6,320 nucleotides of DNA from Nitrososphaeraceae archaeon. GTDB lineage: Archaea; Thermoproteota; Nitrososphaeria; Nitrososphaerales; Nitrososphaeraceae. The stretch spans positions 1 to 6,320 of the forward strand of contig JAJNBK010000061.1 in assembly GCA_021155845.1 (NCBI GenBank). The letters are read 5' to 3'. Position 1 is the stretch's first letter, and the number at the start of each line of letters is the position of its first letter. Shown here piece by piece: positions 6,291 to 6,320 of this stretch. Position numbers and translations under genes: made by a program. Below the pieces are notes generated by a model. The model saw nothing but the letters and a program-made list of their open reading frames with translations. It did not search any database and was not told where the DNA came from.

Positions 6291-6320
6291 ATAAAGTATG
6301 AATATAATAATATAATGCAT

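Larger units (their letters stand above)
5773..6320. other. Right-hand gap with only doubtful coding traces
   Basis: Holds a possible frameshifted small gene right behind the Elf1-like gene and a 45-codon ORF near the edge, both listed separately. A 31-codon frame at 5984-6079 ends in a hydrophobic run (VLLLCIILLYV) but has no good promoter. No clear oligo-T terminator follows the Elf1-like gene. Confidence 0.4.

Overview
The window looks archaeal and most resembles an ammonia-oxidising Thaumarchaeota / Nitrososphaeria genome of the low-GC, low-coding-density kind (Nitrosocosmicus-like). This placement is inference. It rests on an eL40 (archaeal/eukaryotic ribosomal protein) fragment with a thaumarchaeal-looking N-terminus, an Elf1-like zinc-ribbon protein (a family absent from bacteria), TATA-box promoters about 25-32 bases before start codons with almost no leader and no Shine-Dalgarno sequence, and AT-rich non-coding stretches of up to about 1 kb between small genes.

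Layout. Bases 1-103 (+) are the C-terminal end of a cupin-type protein cut by the window edge. Bases 104-1074 hold no convincing gene. At 1075-1232 (+) is a broken eL40 ribosomal protein gene: its first half reads perfectly, then it stops, and a frameshifted tail keeps the spacing of the second zinc knuckle without its cysteines. Bases 1582-3306 (+) carry the only large gene, a 574-residue radical SAM enzyme of unknown substrate with an N-terminal B12-binding-like region. A 101-residue helical protein of unknown function lies at 3791-4096 (-), with its own TATA box. At 4833-4979 (-) is a 48-residue zinc-binding protein of the TRASH/MYM 'FCSxxC' type. At 5602-5772 (+) is a 56-residue Elf1-like transcription elongation factor with the clearest promoter in the window. 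Behind it lies a possible frameshifted small gene (5781-5958), and near the right edge a doubtful 45-codon ORF (6153-6290).

No operon is visible. Each gene stands alone, and every one whose 5' end lies in the window has a TATA-like element at the right distance. The functions (metabolic rSAM chemistry, transcription elongation, small zinc proteins) do not form an obvious pathway. I see no tRNA, rRNA, CRISPR, transposase or complete mobile element. I found no convincing new multi-gene system. The most useful points are the small zinc proteins, the eL40 pseudogene and the orphan radical SAM enzyme.
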